Assembly: GCF_001642995.1 (NCBI RefSeq)
Contig: NZ_LOHS01000206.1
Coordinates: forward strand, 22,424 to 86,423
Length of the DNA: 64,000 bases
Direction of reading: 5' to 3'
Source of the DNA: Streptomyces jeddahensis
GTDB lineage: Bacteria; Actinomycetota; Actinomycetes; Streptomycetales; Streptomycetaceae
How positions within the stretch are numbered: position 1 is the first letter of the stretch; each line of letters begins with the position of its first letter. Below are positions 33,011 through 42,179 of the stretch, one piece after another. Under the pieces are notes generated by a model that had not been told where the DNA came from, searched no databases, and saw only the letters and a list, made by a program, of their open reading frames with translations. The position numbers were made by a program, and so were the translations under genes.

Positions 33011-34204
33011 TCAACCCTTGACGCAGACCACCTGCTTCAGCTTCGCGACCACCTGCACCAGGTCCCGCTGCTGGTCGATGACCTGCTCGATCGGCTTGTA
33101 CGCACCCGGGATCTCGTCCACGACGCCCGAGTCCTTGCGGCACTCGACACCCCGCGTCTGCTCCTCCAGGTCCTTCGTCGAGAACCGCCGCTTGGCCGCG
33201 TTGCGGCTCATCCGCCGCCCTGCGCCGTGCGACGCCGAGTTGAAGGACTTCTCGTTGCCGAGGCCCTTCACGATGTACGAACCGGTGCCCATCGAGCCCG
33301 GGATGATGCCGTAGTCGCCGGAGCCCGCACGGATCGCGCCCTTACGGGTCACCAGCAGGTCCATGCCGTCGTACCGCTCCTCCGCCACGTAGTTGTGGTG
33401 GCAGGAGATCTCCGGCTCGAAGGTGACCTTCGCCTTCTTGAACTCCTTGCGGACGACGTCCTTCAGCAGCGCCATCATGATCGTGCGGTTGTACTTGGCG
33501 TACTCCTGCGCCCAGAACAGGTCGTTGCGGTACGCCGCCATCTGCGGGGTGTCCGCGACGAAGACGGCGAGGTCGCGGTCGACCAGACCCTGGTTGTGCG
33601 GCAGCTTCTGGGCCACGCCGATGTGGTGCTCGGCGAGCTCCTTGCCGATGTTCCGGGAGCCGGAGTGCAGCATCAGCCAGACAGAACCGTCCGTATCTGT
33701 GCAGACCTCCACAAAGTGGTTGCCGCTTCCCAGCGTTCCCATCTGCTTGGTGGCCCGGTCCTGGCGGAACTGAACCGCTTCCGCGACCCCGCCGAACCGC
33801 GCCCAGAAGTCGTCCCACCCCGCGGTCGCGAACCCGTGCAGCCGGCCCGGATCCACCGGATCGTCATGCATGCCCCGCCCGACCGGAATCGCCTGCTCGA
33901 TCTTCGACCGCAGCCGCGACAGGTCGCCCGGCAGGTCGTTGGCGGTCAGCGAGGTGCGGACCGCCGACATCCCGCAGCCGATGTCCACGCCGACCGCCGC
34001 CGGGCAGACCGCGTCGCGCATCGCGATGACCGAGCCGACCGTCGCGCCCTTGCCGTAGTGGACGTCCGGCATGACGGCGAGACCCTTGATCCACGGAAGC
34101 GTGGCCACGTTCTGGAGCTGCTGGAGTGCGGCCCCCTCGACCGATGCCGGGTCCGTCCACATCCGGATGGGTACCTTCGCCCCCGGAACCTCTACATACG
34201 ACAT
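33011..34204 (-). CDS. rtcB: RNA-splicing ligase RtcB
   Basis: 397 residues from ATG 34204, with GGGGA just upstream; the frame is open farther but without family similarity. RtcB joins RNA 3'-phosphate or 2',3'-cyclic phosphate ends to 5'-OH ends using GTP and Mn2+. Landmarks: MPDVHYGKGATVGSV, metal-ligand Cys77 in DIGCGMS, GSGNHFVEV (His163), HSGSRNIG (His180), CHHNYV and the GMP-accepting His326 in SASHGAGRRMSR. No RtcA or RtcR partner is adjacent. It may act in tRNA or damaged-RNA repair. Confidence 0.95.
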   Translation of the reverse strand: MSYVEVPGAKVPIRMWTDPASVEGAALQQLQNVATLPWIKGLAVMPDVHYGKGATVGSVIAMRDAVCPAAVGVDIGCGMSAVRTSLTANDLPGDLSRLRSKIEQAIPVGRGMHDDPVDPGRLHGFATAGWDDFWARFGGVAEAVQFRQDRATKQMGTLGSGNHFVEVCTDTDGSVWLMLHSGSRNIGKELAEHHIGVAQKLPHNQGLVDRDLAVFVADTPQMAAYRNDLFWAQEYAKYNRTIMMALLKDVVRKEFKKAKVTFEPEISCHHNYVAEERYDGMDLLVTRKGAIRAGSGDYGIIPGSMGTGSYIVKGLGNEKSFNSASHGAGRRMSRNAAKRRFSTKDLEEQTRGVECRKDSGVVDEIPGAYKPIEQVIDQQRDLVQVVAKLKQVVCVKG

Positions 34205-34394
34205 ATCGTCCCCATTCCCCCGTAGTTGAAAAAAGCGAAAGAAGTCCGTAATCGCAAATACCGGAGCCAAGGTCGACAAAAGGGATAGCGGACCGGCGTC
34301 CACGGCAGTGCGTGCGATAGACATTGTGTTCACCGGCCGCCCGGAGGCGGCAACCGAATAACCGCGTCACAGCCGCCTCGAGAGGAGCCATCAC

Positions 34395-35243
34395 GTGCAG
34401 CAGAAGGCGTACGCAGCGGGCGTCGCCGCGCTCCTCGCGGCACTGCTCGCCGGCTGCACCGGCAGCTCCAGCGCCGACGACGAGGCCGCCGACGCCAAGT
34501 CGGGCGAGACGGGCGCCTCGGCCTCGGCCGCCCAGCCCGGCAAGTACCGCACGCTGCCCGAGGCGTGCGGCGCCATCGACCACAGCACGCTGGACTCGCT
34601 GCTGCCCGGCATCAAGGAGATGGCGGACGAGGAGCAGCGGGAGAAGGCGTACGCGGGCACGGCCACGGTGACGTACGACACGGACCGGCGCGTGGGCTGC
34701 CGCTGGAAGGTGGAGTCGACGGACGCCACCCGGCATCTCCACGTCGACTTCGAGCGCGTGGTGTCGTACGACGCGACGGTCAGCGACGACAGTCGCGCCG
34801 AGGTGGTGTTCGCCACGAAGGAGGACGCCGCGGACCTTCCGGAGCCCGCCGACACCGGCGAGGAGGAGGCGAGTTCCTCGCCCTCGCCGTCGGCCTCCGC
34901 AGCGGACGCCGGATCCACCTCGTCCGGCTCGGAGTCCGACTCGGTGTCCGGCTCGGAGTCCGACTCCGCATCGGGCTCCGCATCCGCGTCCTCGTCCGGT
35001 GCGCTCGAGCCGCGGGTCCTCGACGATCTGGGGGACCAGGCGTTCATCGACGACGTACTCACCACGTCCGCATCGACGGCCCGGCACCGCACCGTGACTG
35101 TGGCGTTCCGCACGTCGAACGTGATCGTGACGATCGAGTACGACGAGCAGCCGGCCACCGCGACGGATGTCCCGGACAGCGCGGAAATGCAGGACAGAGC
35201 GCAGAAACTGGCGCAGAAGCTCGCCGATCGGCTCGCCGGCTGA
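34395..35243 (+). CDS. DUF3558-like lipoprotein
   Basis: 282 residues from GTG 34395 (GAGGAG eight nt upstream). The signal peptide ends in the lipobox LLAGC (Cys21). A Ser/Ala linker is followed by a domain starting LPEACGAIDHSTLDSLLPG with Cys pairs (EACGAI, VGCRWKVES), typical of DUF3558 cell-surface lipoproteins. A long Ser/Asp/Glu/Gly-rich insert (about 165-205) interrupts it. It is followed 121 bp later by a paralogue of the same layout. Confidence 0.8.
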   Translation: MQQKAYAAGVAALLAALLAGCTGSSSADDEAADAKSGETGASASAAQPGKYRTLPEACGAIDHSTLDSLLPGIKEMADEEQREKAYAGTATVTYDTDRRVGCRWKVESTDATRHLHVDFERVVSYDATVSDDSRAEVVFATKEDAADLPEPADTGEEEASSSPSPSASAADAGSTSSGSESDSVSGSESDSASGSASASSSGALEPRVLDDLGDQAFIDDVLTTSASTARHRTVTVAFRTSNVIVTIEYDEQPATATDVPDSAEMQDRAQKLAQKLADRLAG

Positions 35244-35364
35244 CGGCCACTCGGGGCGTATCGGGCAGGTGCCGGGGCCCTCGCCAAGAGAAGCCACCCC
35301 CGCCGCGTTCGGCGTACCGTGGCCCACCGGGCCCGGCCTGCCACCGATCCAGAGTGAAGGAACC

Positions 35365-36213
35365 ATGCACCGACCAGCACAGCGACTCATCCGCATACTT
35401 GCCTGCGCAGCCGCCGCACCGGTGATCCTCGCCGTCTCCGGCTGCTCCTCCGACTCCGGCTCCGGGGACGACGGGGCGAAGGAGTCGGGAGCGAAGGCCT
35501 CGGCGTCGGCATCGGCGGGCGGCGCGAGCGCGAGCGTGAAGGAGGCGGCGTACGCCTCGCTTCCGGAGCCCTGCGAGGTGCTGACGAAGAAGACGCTCGA
35601 CGAGCTCGTTCCGAAGCGTGAGGACAAGTCCGGCAAGGAAGGCAAGTCGGACGACACGTCCCTGCGCTCCACCTGCTCCTGGACCAGCCTCGACAACAAC
35701 GGCGTCAAGGGCTCGCAGTTCCGCTGGCTCAACGTGTCGCTGCTGCGCTTCGAGTCGGACGCGGCCCGCGGCAGCGGCGACAAGCTCGCGCAGGAGTACT
35801 TCACCAAGCAGGTGAAGGACGCGCAGGACACGCAGGACGCGAAGAACGTCAAGTCGGAGCCGGTGAAGGGCATGGGCGACGAGGCGACAGCCGTGGCCTA
35901 CGACCTGAAGAAGAAGGAGGGCTCCTTCAAGCAGCAGACCGTGGTGGCCCGCGTCGAGAACGTCGTCGTGACGCTGGACTACAACGGTGCGGGCCTCGCG
36001 GGCGAGAAGACGCCGAGCGCCACCGAGCTGATGAAGGACGCTCAGAAGGCCGCGAAGCAGGCCGTGGAGGCCGTCGTCGAGGCGAACGGCACGTCCTCGG
36101 ACGGAAGCGGCACCTCGTCGGCGAAGCCGAGTGACGGGTCGTCCGGCAAGGCCTCGTCGAAGGAGTCGGCGTCGCCCAAGGCGTCCGAGAGCAGCACCAA
36201 GAGCAGTAGCTGA
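35365..36213 (+). CDS. DUF3558-like lipoprotein, paralogue
   Basis: 282 residues. ATG 35365 has GAAGGA three nt upstream. Lipobox VSGC (Cys27), a charged Ser/Ala/Lys linker, then LPEPCEVLTKKTLDELVP and STCSWTSLDNNG (two Cys in the places seen in the preceding gene), and a low-complexity Ser/Lys tail from about residue 245. Tandem arrangement with the preceding lipoprotein indicates duplication. No function known. Confidence 0.8.
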   Translation: MHRPAQRLIRILACAAAAPVILAVSGCSSDSGSGDDGAKESGAKASASASAGGASASVKEAAYASLPEPCEVLTKKTLDELVPKREDKSGKEGKSDDTSLRSTCSWTSLDNNGVKGSQFRWLNVSLLRFESDAARGSGDKLAQEYFTKQVKDAQDTQDAKNVKSEPVKGMGDEATAVAYDLKKKEGSFKQQTVVARVENVVVTLDYNGAGLAGEKTPSATELMKDAQKAAKQAVEAVVEANGTSSDGSGTSSAKPSDGSSGKASSKESASPKASESSTKSSS

Positions 36214-36404
36214 CGACACCTGAAAACAGCCCGAAAACACTTGCTCATCGAGAGCGTTCGGCGGAGCCCGGTACCGTGCGGTGACCGGGCTCCTGCCGTA
36301 CCGGAAACCCGCCGTTCGCATCCATGTGCCAGGCTGTTCCGCGCAACAGGCCGAACAGTCTTCCGCACAACAGGCCGAAGAGTGGAGCAGGGAGGGGAGT
36401 GCGG

Positions 36405-37844
36405 GTGGCCGCGCCCATTCAGCTGACGCGAACGCACCGGATTCTGATCGCAGTCGTGGTCACCGGTGCCGTCATCATCGCCGGTATCGGTTTCGCCGGC
36501 TCGTACGCGGCCGTGCGCGAGCTCGCGATGCAGAAGGGCTTCGGGAAGTTCAGCTACGTCTTCCCGATCGGCATCGACGCGGGCATCTGCGTCCTGCTCG
36601 CCCTGGACCTGCTGCTGACGTGGATACGCATCCCGTTCCCCATGCTGCGCCAGACGGCCTGGCTGCTGACGGCGGCGACGATCGCGTTCAACGGCGCCGC
36701 CGCCTGGCCCGACCCGCTCGGTGTCGGCATGCACGGCGTCATCCCGATCCTCTTCGTCGTCGCGGTCGAGGCGGCCCGGCACGCGATCGGCCGGATCGCC
36801 GACATCACGGCCGACAAGCACATGGAGGGCGTCCGCCTCACCCGCTGGCTGCTCTCCCCCATCCCCACCTTCCTGCTCTGGCGCCGCATGAAGCTGTGGG
36901 AGCTGCGTTCCTACGAGCAGGTGATCAAGCTGGAGCAGGAGCGGCTGGTCTACCAGGCCCGGCTCCGCTCCCGCTACGGCCGCGCCTGGCGCCGCAAGGC
37001 ACCGGTGGAGTCCCTGATGCCCCTGCGCCTGGCCCGCTACGGCATCCCGCTCGCAGAAACGGCCCCGGCGGGCCTGGCAGCGGCAGGCATCGAACCTGCG
37101 CTGATCCCGCCGCCACCGCAGCCGGAGCTGCCGGCCGTAGCTGTGGGCAATCGTGCCGCTGGGGCGGCACGGGTGGGCACAGCGGCACCCGACGACGTCG
37201 GCCTCCCCGTCGAACACCCGGGCACCCACGGCGCAGAGCACTTCGACCAGGGGGCGCCCCAGGAAGCGTCCAGCCCCTGGTTCGAACCCCCACTACACCC
37301 CGCCGCATACCAGGGCGGCTACGACCCGACGTACGACCCCTCCTACGACGTCCCGGAGGAGCAGTACGAGGACTGGTACGAGGACCAGCAGCAGCCCGCC
37401 GCCGAGGCGCTCCCGCAGGAGTCCGGCATCCGCATCCCCGCAGGCCCGAACCGCACCCGCCCGCTGGGCGGCGCGGCGCCGGGCCCGGTCGGCGGCCACG
37501 AGGTAGCGATCCCGTCCCCACGCGCCGAGCAGCAGCCGCTGGCGGCGGAGGACGCCTCCGCGGACCCGGATACGGAGGCGGACGCGGACGCGGACGCGGC
37601 CGCCCAGGGCCCGGCCCTCCCGGACGACGTGTCCCGCGAGGAGGCGTACTTCGCCGCGTTCCGGAAGTACGTCAACGAGCACATGGATTTCCCCAACGCC
37701 CGCCAGTTCGGCCTCTACCTGATGGACCTGTACGGCGTGACGGGCCAGTCGGGCGGCCCGCTCACGGAGAGCACGCTGCGCCCGTACGTCCGCGACTTCC
37801 GCACCCGCTACCAGCAGGAACTGGACGCGGAACACATCGCTTAA
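36405..37844 (+). CDS. DUF2637 membrane protein with in-frame palindromic repeat
   Basis: 479 residues from GTG 36405 (GGAGG nine nt upstream; GTG 36399 is closer to the site). Four membrane helices within the first ~130 residues (ILIAVVVTGAVIIAGIGFAG, YVFPIGIDAGICVLLALDLLL and others) form the DUF2637 domain, related to SpdB-like plasmid-transfer proteins. A Pro/Ala/Gln-rich linker of about 200 residues carries 14 residues encoded by a palindromic repeat (37142-37183). The last ~80 residues (SREEAYFAAFRKYVNEHMDFPNARQF, start only) look like a winged-helix domain. Confidence 0.82.
   Translation: MAAPIQLTRTHRILIAVVVTGAVIIAGIGFAGSYAAVRELAMQKGFGKFSYVFPIGIDAGICVLLALDLLLTWIRIPFPMLRQTAWLLTAATIAFNGAAAWPDPLGVGMHGVIPILFVVAVEAARHAIGRIADITADKHMEGVRLTRWLLSPIPTFLLWRRMKLWELRSYEQVIKLEQERLVYQARLRSRYGRAWRRKAPVESLMPLRLARYGIPLAETAPAGLAAAGIEPALIPPPPQPELPAVAVGNRAAGAARVGTAAPDDVGLPVEHPGTHGAEHFDQGAPQEASSPWFEPPLHPAAYQGGYDPTYDPSYDVPEEQYEDWYEDQQQPAAEALPQESGIRIPAGPNRTRPLGGAAPGPVGGHEVAIPSPRAEQQPLAAEDASADPDTEADADADAAAQGPALPDDVSREEAYFAAFRKYVNEHMDFPNARQFGLYLMDLYGVTGQSGGPLTESTLRPYVRDFRTRYQQELDAEHIA
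37142..37183. repeat. Palindromic repeat, copy 2, inside a coding region
   Basis: A 42-bp element opening TGTGGGCAATCGTGCCGC and closing GGGTGGGCACAGC is inserted in frame (14 codons, VGNRAAGAARVGTA) into the DUF2637 linker. The same opening and closing sequences occur at 53958-54030. Confidence 0.75.
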
Positions 37845-37860
37845 CGGTGAACGCGACGAA

Positions 37861-37890
37861 GGGGGTGCCCCGGAGAACCGGGGCACCCCC
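37861..37890. terminator. Bidirectional terminator between DUF2637 gene and lysS
   Basis: A perfect 13-bp stem (GGGGGTGCCCCGG at 37861-37873, complement at 37878-37890) with an AGAA loop, between convergent genes. Confidence 0.92.
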
Positions 37891-37905
37891 TTCCGCGTAC
37901 GACCC

Positions 37906-39633
37906 TTACGCGCCGAGCAGCTTCCGCACCCGGTCCGCCCCCACCGCAAGCAGCAGCGTCGGCAGCCGCGGCCCCGTGTCCCGCCCGACGAGCAGGTGGT
38001 ACAGGAGGGCGAAGAACGTCCGCTGAGCGGTCTTGATCTCCGGCGGCAGCTCCTTGGGCGTGGCGTCGGCGGAGAAGCCGGCCTGGACCTTGGGCACGCC
38101 GTAGACGAGGTGGGTGAGGCCGTCCAGCGACCAGTGCGAGTCGAGGCCCTCCAGGAGCAGCCGCAGCGACTCACGGCCCTGCTCGTCGAGCGAGGCGAGC
38201 AGCTCCTTGTCCGGCTCGTCGCGCACGACCGTGCGCTGCTCGGCCGGGACCTGGGTGTTGATCCACGTCTCGGCCTTGTCGTAGCGCGGGCGCGCCTCGT
38301 CGAGGGACGTCAGCGGGTTCTCCGGGTCCAGGTCGGACAGGATGCGCAGCGCCTGGTCCTGGTGGCCCGCGGTGATGTCGGCGACGGACGCGAGGGTCCG
38401 GTACGGCAGCGGACGCGCCGTACGCGGCAGCTCACCGGCCGCCGTGCCGACCGCTCGCGCGTACGCCGCGGCGTCGGCGGGCAGCACCGAGCCGTCCGCG
38501 ACCTTGGCGGCGAGCTTGTCCCACTCGTCGTACAGCCGCTGGATCTCCTGGTCGAAGGCGATCTTGAACGACTGGTTGGGACGACGACGCGCGTACAGCC
38601 AGCGCAGCAGCTGCGGCTCCATGATCTGCAGGGCGTCGGCCGGGGTCGGCACGCCGCCCTTGCTGGACGACATCTTCGCCATGCCGCTGATGCCCACGAA
38701 CGCGTACATCGGGCCGATCGGCTGCTTGCCGCCGAAGATCCCGACGATCTGCCCGCCGACCTGGAACGACGAGCCCGGCGACGAGTGGTCGACACCGGAC
38801 GGCTCGAAGATCACCCCTTCGTACGCCCAGCGCATCGGCCAGTCGACCTTCCAGACCAGCTTGCCGCGGTTGAACTCCGACAGCAGAACCGTCTCCGAGT
38901 GACCGCACTGGCAGACGTACGTCAGCTCGGTGGTCTCGTCGTCGTACGCCGTGACCGTGGTGAGGTCCTTCTCGCACGCGCCGCAGTACGGCTTGTACGG
39001 GAAGTAGCCGGCGGAGCCGCTGCTGCCGTCGTCCTCGGCCGCGGCGCCCGAGCCCTCGGCGGCCTCGAGCTCGGCCTCGTCGACCGGCTTCTGGGACTTC
39101 TTCGCGGGGGCCTTCTTGGTCCGGTACTGCGCGAGCACCGCGTCGATGTCGGCCCGGTGCTTCATCGCGAACAGGATCTGATCCCGGTAGACACCAGACG
39201 TGTACTGCTCCGTCTGGCTGATCCCGTCGTACTCCACGCCCAGCTCGGCCAGCGACGCGACCATGGCGGCCTTGAAGTGCTCGGCCCAGTTCGCGTACGC
39301 GGAGCCCTTGGGTGCCGGGACCGACGTCAGCGGCTTGCCGATGTGCTCGGCCCAGGACTCGTCGACGCCGGGGACGCCGAACGGCACCTTGCGGTAGCGG
39401 TCGTAGTCGTCCCAGGAGAGCAGGTGGCGCACGGTGTACCCGCGACGGCGGATCTCGTCGGCGACCAGGTGCGGGGTCATGACCTCGCGGAGGTTGCCCA
39501 GGTGGATCGGGCCGGAGGGGGAGAGGCCGGACGCGACGACGACCGGTTTGCCAGGCGCGCGACTCTCCGACTCGGCGATGACCTCATCCGCGAAACGGGA
39601 AACCCAGTCGGTGGTCTCTGTGCTCTGAGCCAC
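37906..39633 (-). CDS. lysS: Lysine--tRNA ligase, class I
   Basis: 575 residues from GTG 39633 (AAGGA ten nt upstream; GTG 39642 is too close to it). Class I LysRS with the HIGH-like HLGN at 44-47, KMSSS in GMAKMSSSKGG, and a zinc-ribbon-like insertion (YCGACEKDL … YVCQCGHSE). A charged, low-complexity loop (KKAPAKKSQKPVDEAELE) lies before the ribbon. Class I LysRS is unusual in bacteria, most of which use the unrelated class II enzyme. It is divergent from argS, a neighbour arrangement well suited to shared supply control. Confidence 0.95.
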   Translation of the reverse strand: MAQSTETTDWVSRFADEVIAESESRAPGKPVVVASGLSPSGPIHLGNLREVMTPHLVADEIRRRGYTVRHLLSWDDYDRYRKVPFGVPGVDESWAEHIGKPLTSVPAPKGSAYANWAEHFKAAMVASLAELGVEYDGISQTEQYTSGVYRDQILFAMKHRADIDAVLAQYRTKKAPAKKSQKPVDEAELEAAEGSGAAAEDDGSSGSAGYFPYKPYCGACEKDLTTVTAYDDETTELTYVCQCGHSETVLLSEFNRGKLVWKVDWPMRWAYEGVIFEPSGVDHSSPGSSFQVGGQIVGIFGGKQPIGPMYAFVGISGMAKMSSSKGGVPTPADALQIMEPQLLRWLYARRRPNQSFKIAFDQEIQRLYDEWDKLAAKVADGSVLPADAAAYARAVGTAAGELPRTARPLPYRTLASVADITAGHQDQALRILSDLDPENPLTSLDEARPRYDKAETWINTQVPAEQRTVVRDEPDKELLASLDEQGRESLRLLLEGLDSHWSLDGLTHLVYGVPKVQAGFSADATPKELPPEIKTAQRTFFALLYHLLVGRDTGPRLPTLLLAVGADRVRKLLGA

Positions 39634-39798
39634 GATCGGCACGTCCTTCTTTCTCGTAAGCCCTGATACGCCAGTACAGCTGACCGCTCCATTCTCCCAG
39701 CTCGGCCCGCCGGAGCGAAAACCGCTTTTCAACCGCTTTTCCGCGCGTGGGATACTGGCCGGGTCTATCTGAACCTCGAGGAGAACGGCTCCCACTCC

Positions 39799-41574
39799 AT
39801 GGCCTCGGTCACGTCCCTCACCGCTTCCGTCCACCAGCGCCTCGCGGACGCCCTCTCGGCAGCCCTGCCGGAGGCGGGTACCGCGGACCCGCTGCTGCGA
39901 CGCAGCGACCGGGCCGATTTCCAGGCCAACGGCATCCTGGCGCTCGCGAAGAAGGCGAAGGCCAACCCGCGGGAGCTGGCGACGCAGGTGGTCTCCCAGG
40001 TCGCCACGGGTGACGTGATCAAGGACATCGAGGTCTCGGGACCGGGCTTCCTGAACATCACGATCACGGACAAGGCGATCACCGAGAACCTGGCGGCGCG
40101 CGCCGCGGACGCTGAGGGCCGCCTGGGCGTGCCGCTCGCGGACGAGCCGGGCACGACGGTGATCGACTACGCCCAGCCGAACGTGGCCAAGGAGATGCAC
40201 GTCGGCCACCTGCGGTCCGCGGTGATCGGCGACGCGGTGGTCCAGATCCTGGAGTTCACCGGCGAGAACGTGATCCGGCGCCACCACATCGGCGACTGGG
40301 GCACCCAGTTCGGCATGCTCATCCAGTACCTGATCGAGCACCCGCACGAGCTGGACCACAAGGCCGCCGCCGAGGACACCGAGGCGTCCGGCGAAGAGGC
40401 GATGTCGAACCTCAACCGGCTGTACAAGGCCTCGCGCGCCCTCTTCGACTCCGACGAGGAGTTCAAGGACCGGGCGCGGCGCCGGGTGGTCGACCTGCAG
40501 GCGGGCGACCCGGAGACCCTCGCGCTCTGGCAGCGGTTCGTCGACGAGTCGAAGATCTACTTCTACTCGGTCTTCCACAAGCTGGACATGGAGATCCGCG
40601 ACCCGGACGTGGTCGGCGAGTCCGGCTACAACGACATGCTGGACGAGACGTGCCGGCTGCTCGAGGAGTCGGGCGTCGCGGTCCGCTCCGAAGGGGCGCT
40701 CTGCGTCTTCTTCGACGACATCAAGGGCCCGGACGGCAAACCGGTGCCGCTGATCGTCCGGAAGTCCGACGGCGGGTACGGCTACGCGGCCACGGACCTC
40801 TCCGCGATCCGCGACCGGGTCTTCAACCTCAAGGCGAACTCCCTGGTGTACGTGGTGGACGCCCGGCAGTCGCTGCACTTCAAGATGGTCTTCGAGACGG
40901 CGCGCCGGGCCGGCTGGCTGGGCGACGGCGTGAAGGCGTTCCAGCTGGCGTTCGGCACGGTGCTCGGCAAGGACGGCAAGCCGTTCAAGACCCGTGAGGG
41001 CGAGACCGTGCGCCTCGTGGACCTGCTGGACGAGGCGATCGACCGCGCCTCGGCCGTGGTCCGCGAGAAGGCGCAGGACCTGTCCGAGGAGGAGATCGCC
41101 GAGCGGGGCGCGCAGGTCGGCATCGGCGCGGTGAAGTACGCGGACCTGTCGACGTCCGCCAACCGCGACTACAAGTTCGACCTGGACCAGATGGTGTCCC
41201 TGAACGGCGACACCAGCGTCTACCTCCAGTACGCGTACGCCCGTATCCGCTCGATCATCCGCAAGGCCGGCGACGCCCGCCCGACGGCCCACCCGGAGCT
41301 GGAGCTGACCGAAGCGGAGCGGGCCCTCGGCCTGCACGTGGACCAGTTCGCGGAGACGGTCGCGGAGACCGCCGCGGAGTACGCCCCGCACAAGCTGGCC
41401 GCGTACCTGTACCAGCTGGCGTCGCTGTACACGTCGTTCTACGACAAGTGCCCGGTCCTCAAGGCGGACACCTCGGAACAGGTCGAAAACCGCCTGTTCC
41501 TGTGCGACATCACGGCGCGGACGCTGCACCAGGGCATGGCGCTGCTGGGCATCAGGACGCCTGAGCGGCTCTGA
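39799..41574 (+). CDS. argS: Arginine--tRNA ligase
   Basis: 591 residues. N-terminal additional domain (SVHQRLADALSAALPEAG), HIGH motif HVGH at 134-137 in KEMHVGHLRSAVIGD, LVYVVDARQSLHFKMVF, and a C-terminal anticodon-binding helical domain ending GIRTPERL. KMSKS is replaced, as is common in ArgRS. The start ATG has GAGGAG 15 nt upstream, a longer gap than usual. It is divergent from lysS with 165 bp between. Confidence 0.96.
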   Translation: MASVTSLTASVHQRLADALSAALPEAGTADPLLRRSDRADFQANGILALAKKAKANPRELATQVVSQVATGDVIKDIEVSGPGFLNITITDKAITENLAARAADAEGRLGVPLADEPGTTVIDYAQPNVAKEMHVGHLRSAVIGDAVVQILEFTGENVIRRHHIGDWGTQFGMLIQYLIEHPHELDHKAAAEDTEASGEEAMSNLNRLYKASRALFDSDEEFKDRARRRVVDLQAGDPETLALWQRFVDESKIYFYSVFHKLDMEIRDPDVVGESGYNDMLDETCRLLEESGVAVRSEGALCVFFDDIKGPDGKPVPLIVRKSDGGYGYAATDLSAIRDRVFNLKANSLVYVVDARQSLHFKMVFETARRAGWLGDGVKAFQLAFGTVLGKDGKPFKTREGETVRLVDLLDEAIDRASAVVREKAQDLSEEEIAERGAQVGIGAVKYADLSTSANRDYKFDLDQMVSLNGDTSVYLQYAYARIRSIIRKAGDARPTAHPELELTEAERALGLHVDQFAETVAETAAEYAPHKLAAYLYQLASLYTSFYDKCPVLKADTSEQVENRLFLCDITARTLHQGMALLGIRTPERL

Positions 41575-41658
41575 CGCGGACGGTACGCGAGAGGGGCTTC
41601 GCCTGACGATCAGGGGAAACCCCTCTTCCGTGCTCTCAGGGAATGGCTCTCGGAGCTC

Positions 41659-41976
41659 TCAGAGGCTGAGGACCGCTCGTAGGGCGATATCGACCCGTTC
41701 CATCTGCTCATCCGGCACGTCCCCGTGATACTTGCCCTGCTCGAACCTCGAGTGCCGGAAGTTGTAGAGATCCGGGGCGAGAACGACGCCCCGCAGCGGC
41801 ACCGTGACACGCACCGTGACGAGCGACTCGCGCCGATCCCCCGTCGTATCGATCAGCGCACAGAGGACCGCACCGGGGTGGAGCTCAGCGACATGGTCGT
41901 TCTGGACGATGACCACGGTGCGGTCCCGGCCCACCGTGGGCACGGTCCACACCTGCCCCCGCTTCAGCTGTCGCAC
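41659..41976 (-). CDS. MazF/PemK-type toxin
   Basis: 105 residues. MazF-like fold opening KRGQVWTVP, with RTVVIVQND, LIDTTGDRR and VRVTVPLRG strands and an Arg/His/Asp set typical of ribosome-independent mRNA interferases (GQVW at the N-terminal strand). It overlaps the antitoxin gene by 13 nt and lies last in an operon with it and a HATPase gene. Endoribonuclease activity is inferred from the family. Confidence 0.85.
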   Translation of the reverse strand: MRQLKRGQVWTVPTVGRDRTVVIVQNDHVAELHPGAVLCALIDTTGDRRESLVTVRVTVPLRGVVLAPDLYNFRHSRFEQGKYHGDVPDEQMERVDIALRAVLSL

Positions 41977-42179
41977 AGGTCGTCCTCCGCGGCGCTGTAG
42001 AGGTCGTCCAGGTCGTCTCCCAGCCGCGCGGAGTCCTCGGCATACATGGTCATGGCGTCGCGCACGAGCTGGTCTCTTATCGCTCTGGCGACGTAGGCGG
42101 AAAGGTTGCCATCAGCCGCCTCTCGCGCAGCTCGCAACAGGTCGTCGGGCACGGTCACGGTGAGCTTACTTGTCGCCAT
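41964..42179 (-). CDS. Antitoxin, ribbon-helix-helix type
   Basis: 71 residues: SKLTVTVPDDLLRAAREAA and NLSAYVARAIRDQL make an RHH DNA-binding domain; the acidic tail (YAEDSARLGDDLDDLYSAAEDD) is suited to wrapping a MazF dimer. The ATG lies inside the last codons of the upstream HATPase gene (14-nt overlap), and the stop lies 13 nt inside the toxin gene, so all three are translated from one message. Confidence 0.85.
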   Translation of the reverse strand: MATSKLTVTVPDDLLRAAREAADGNLSAYVARAIRDQLVRDAMTMYAEDSARLGDDLDDLYSAAEDDLCDS

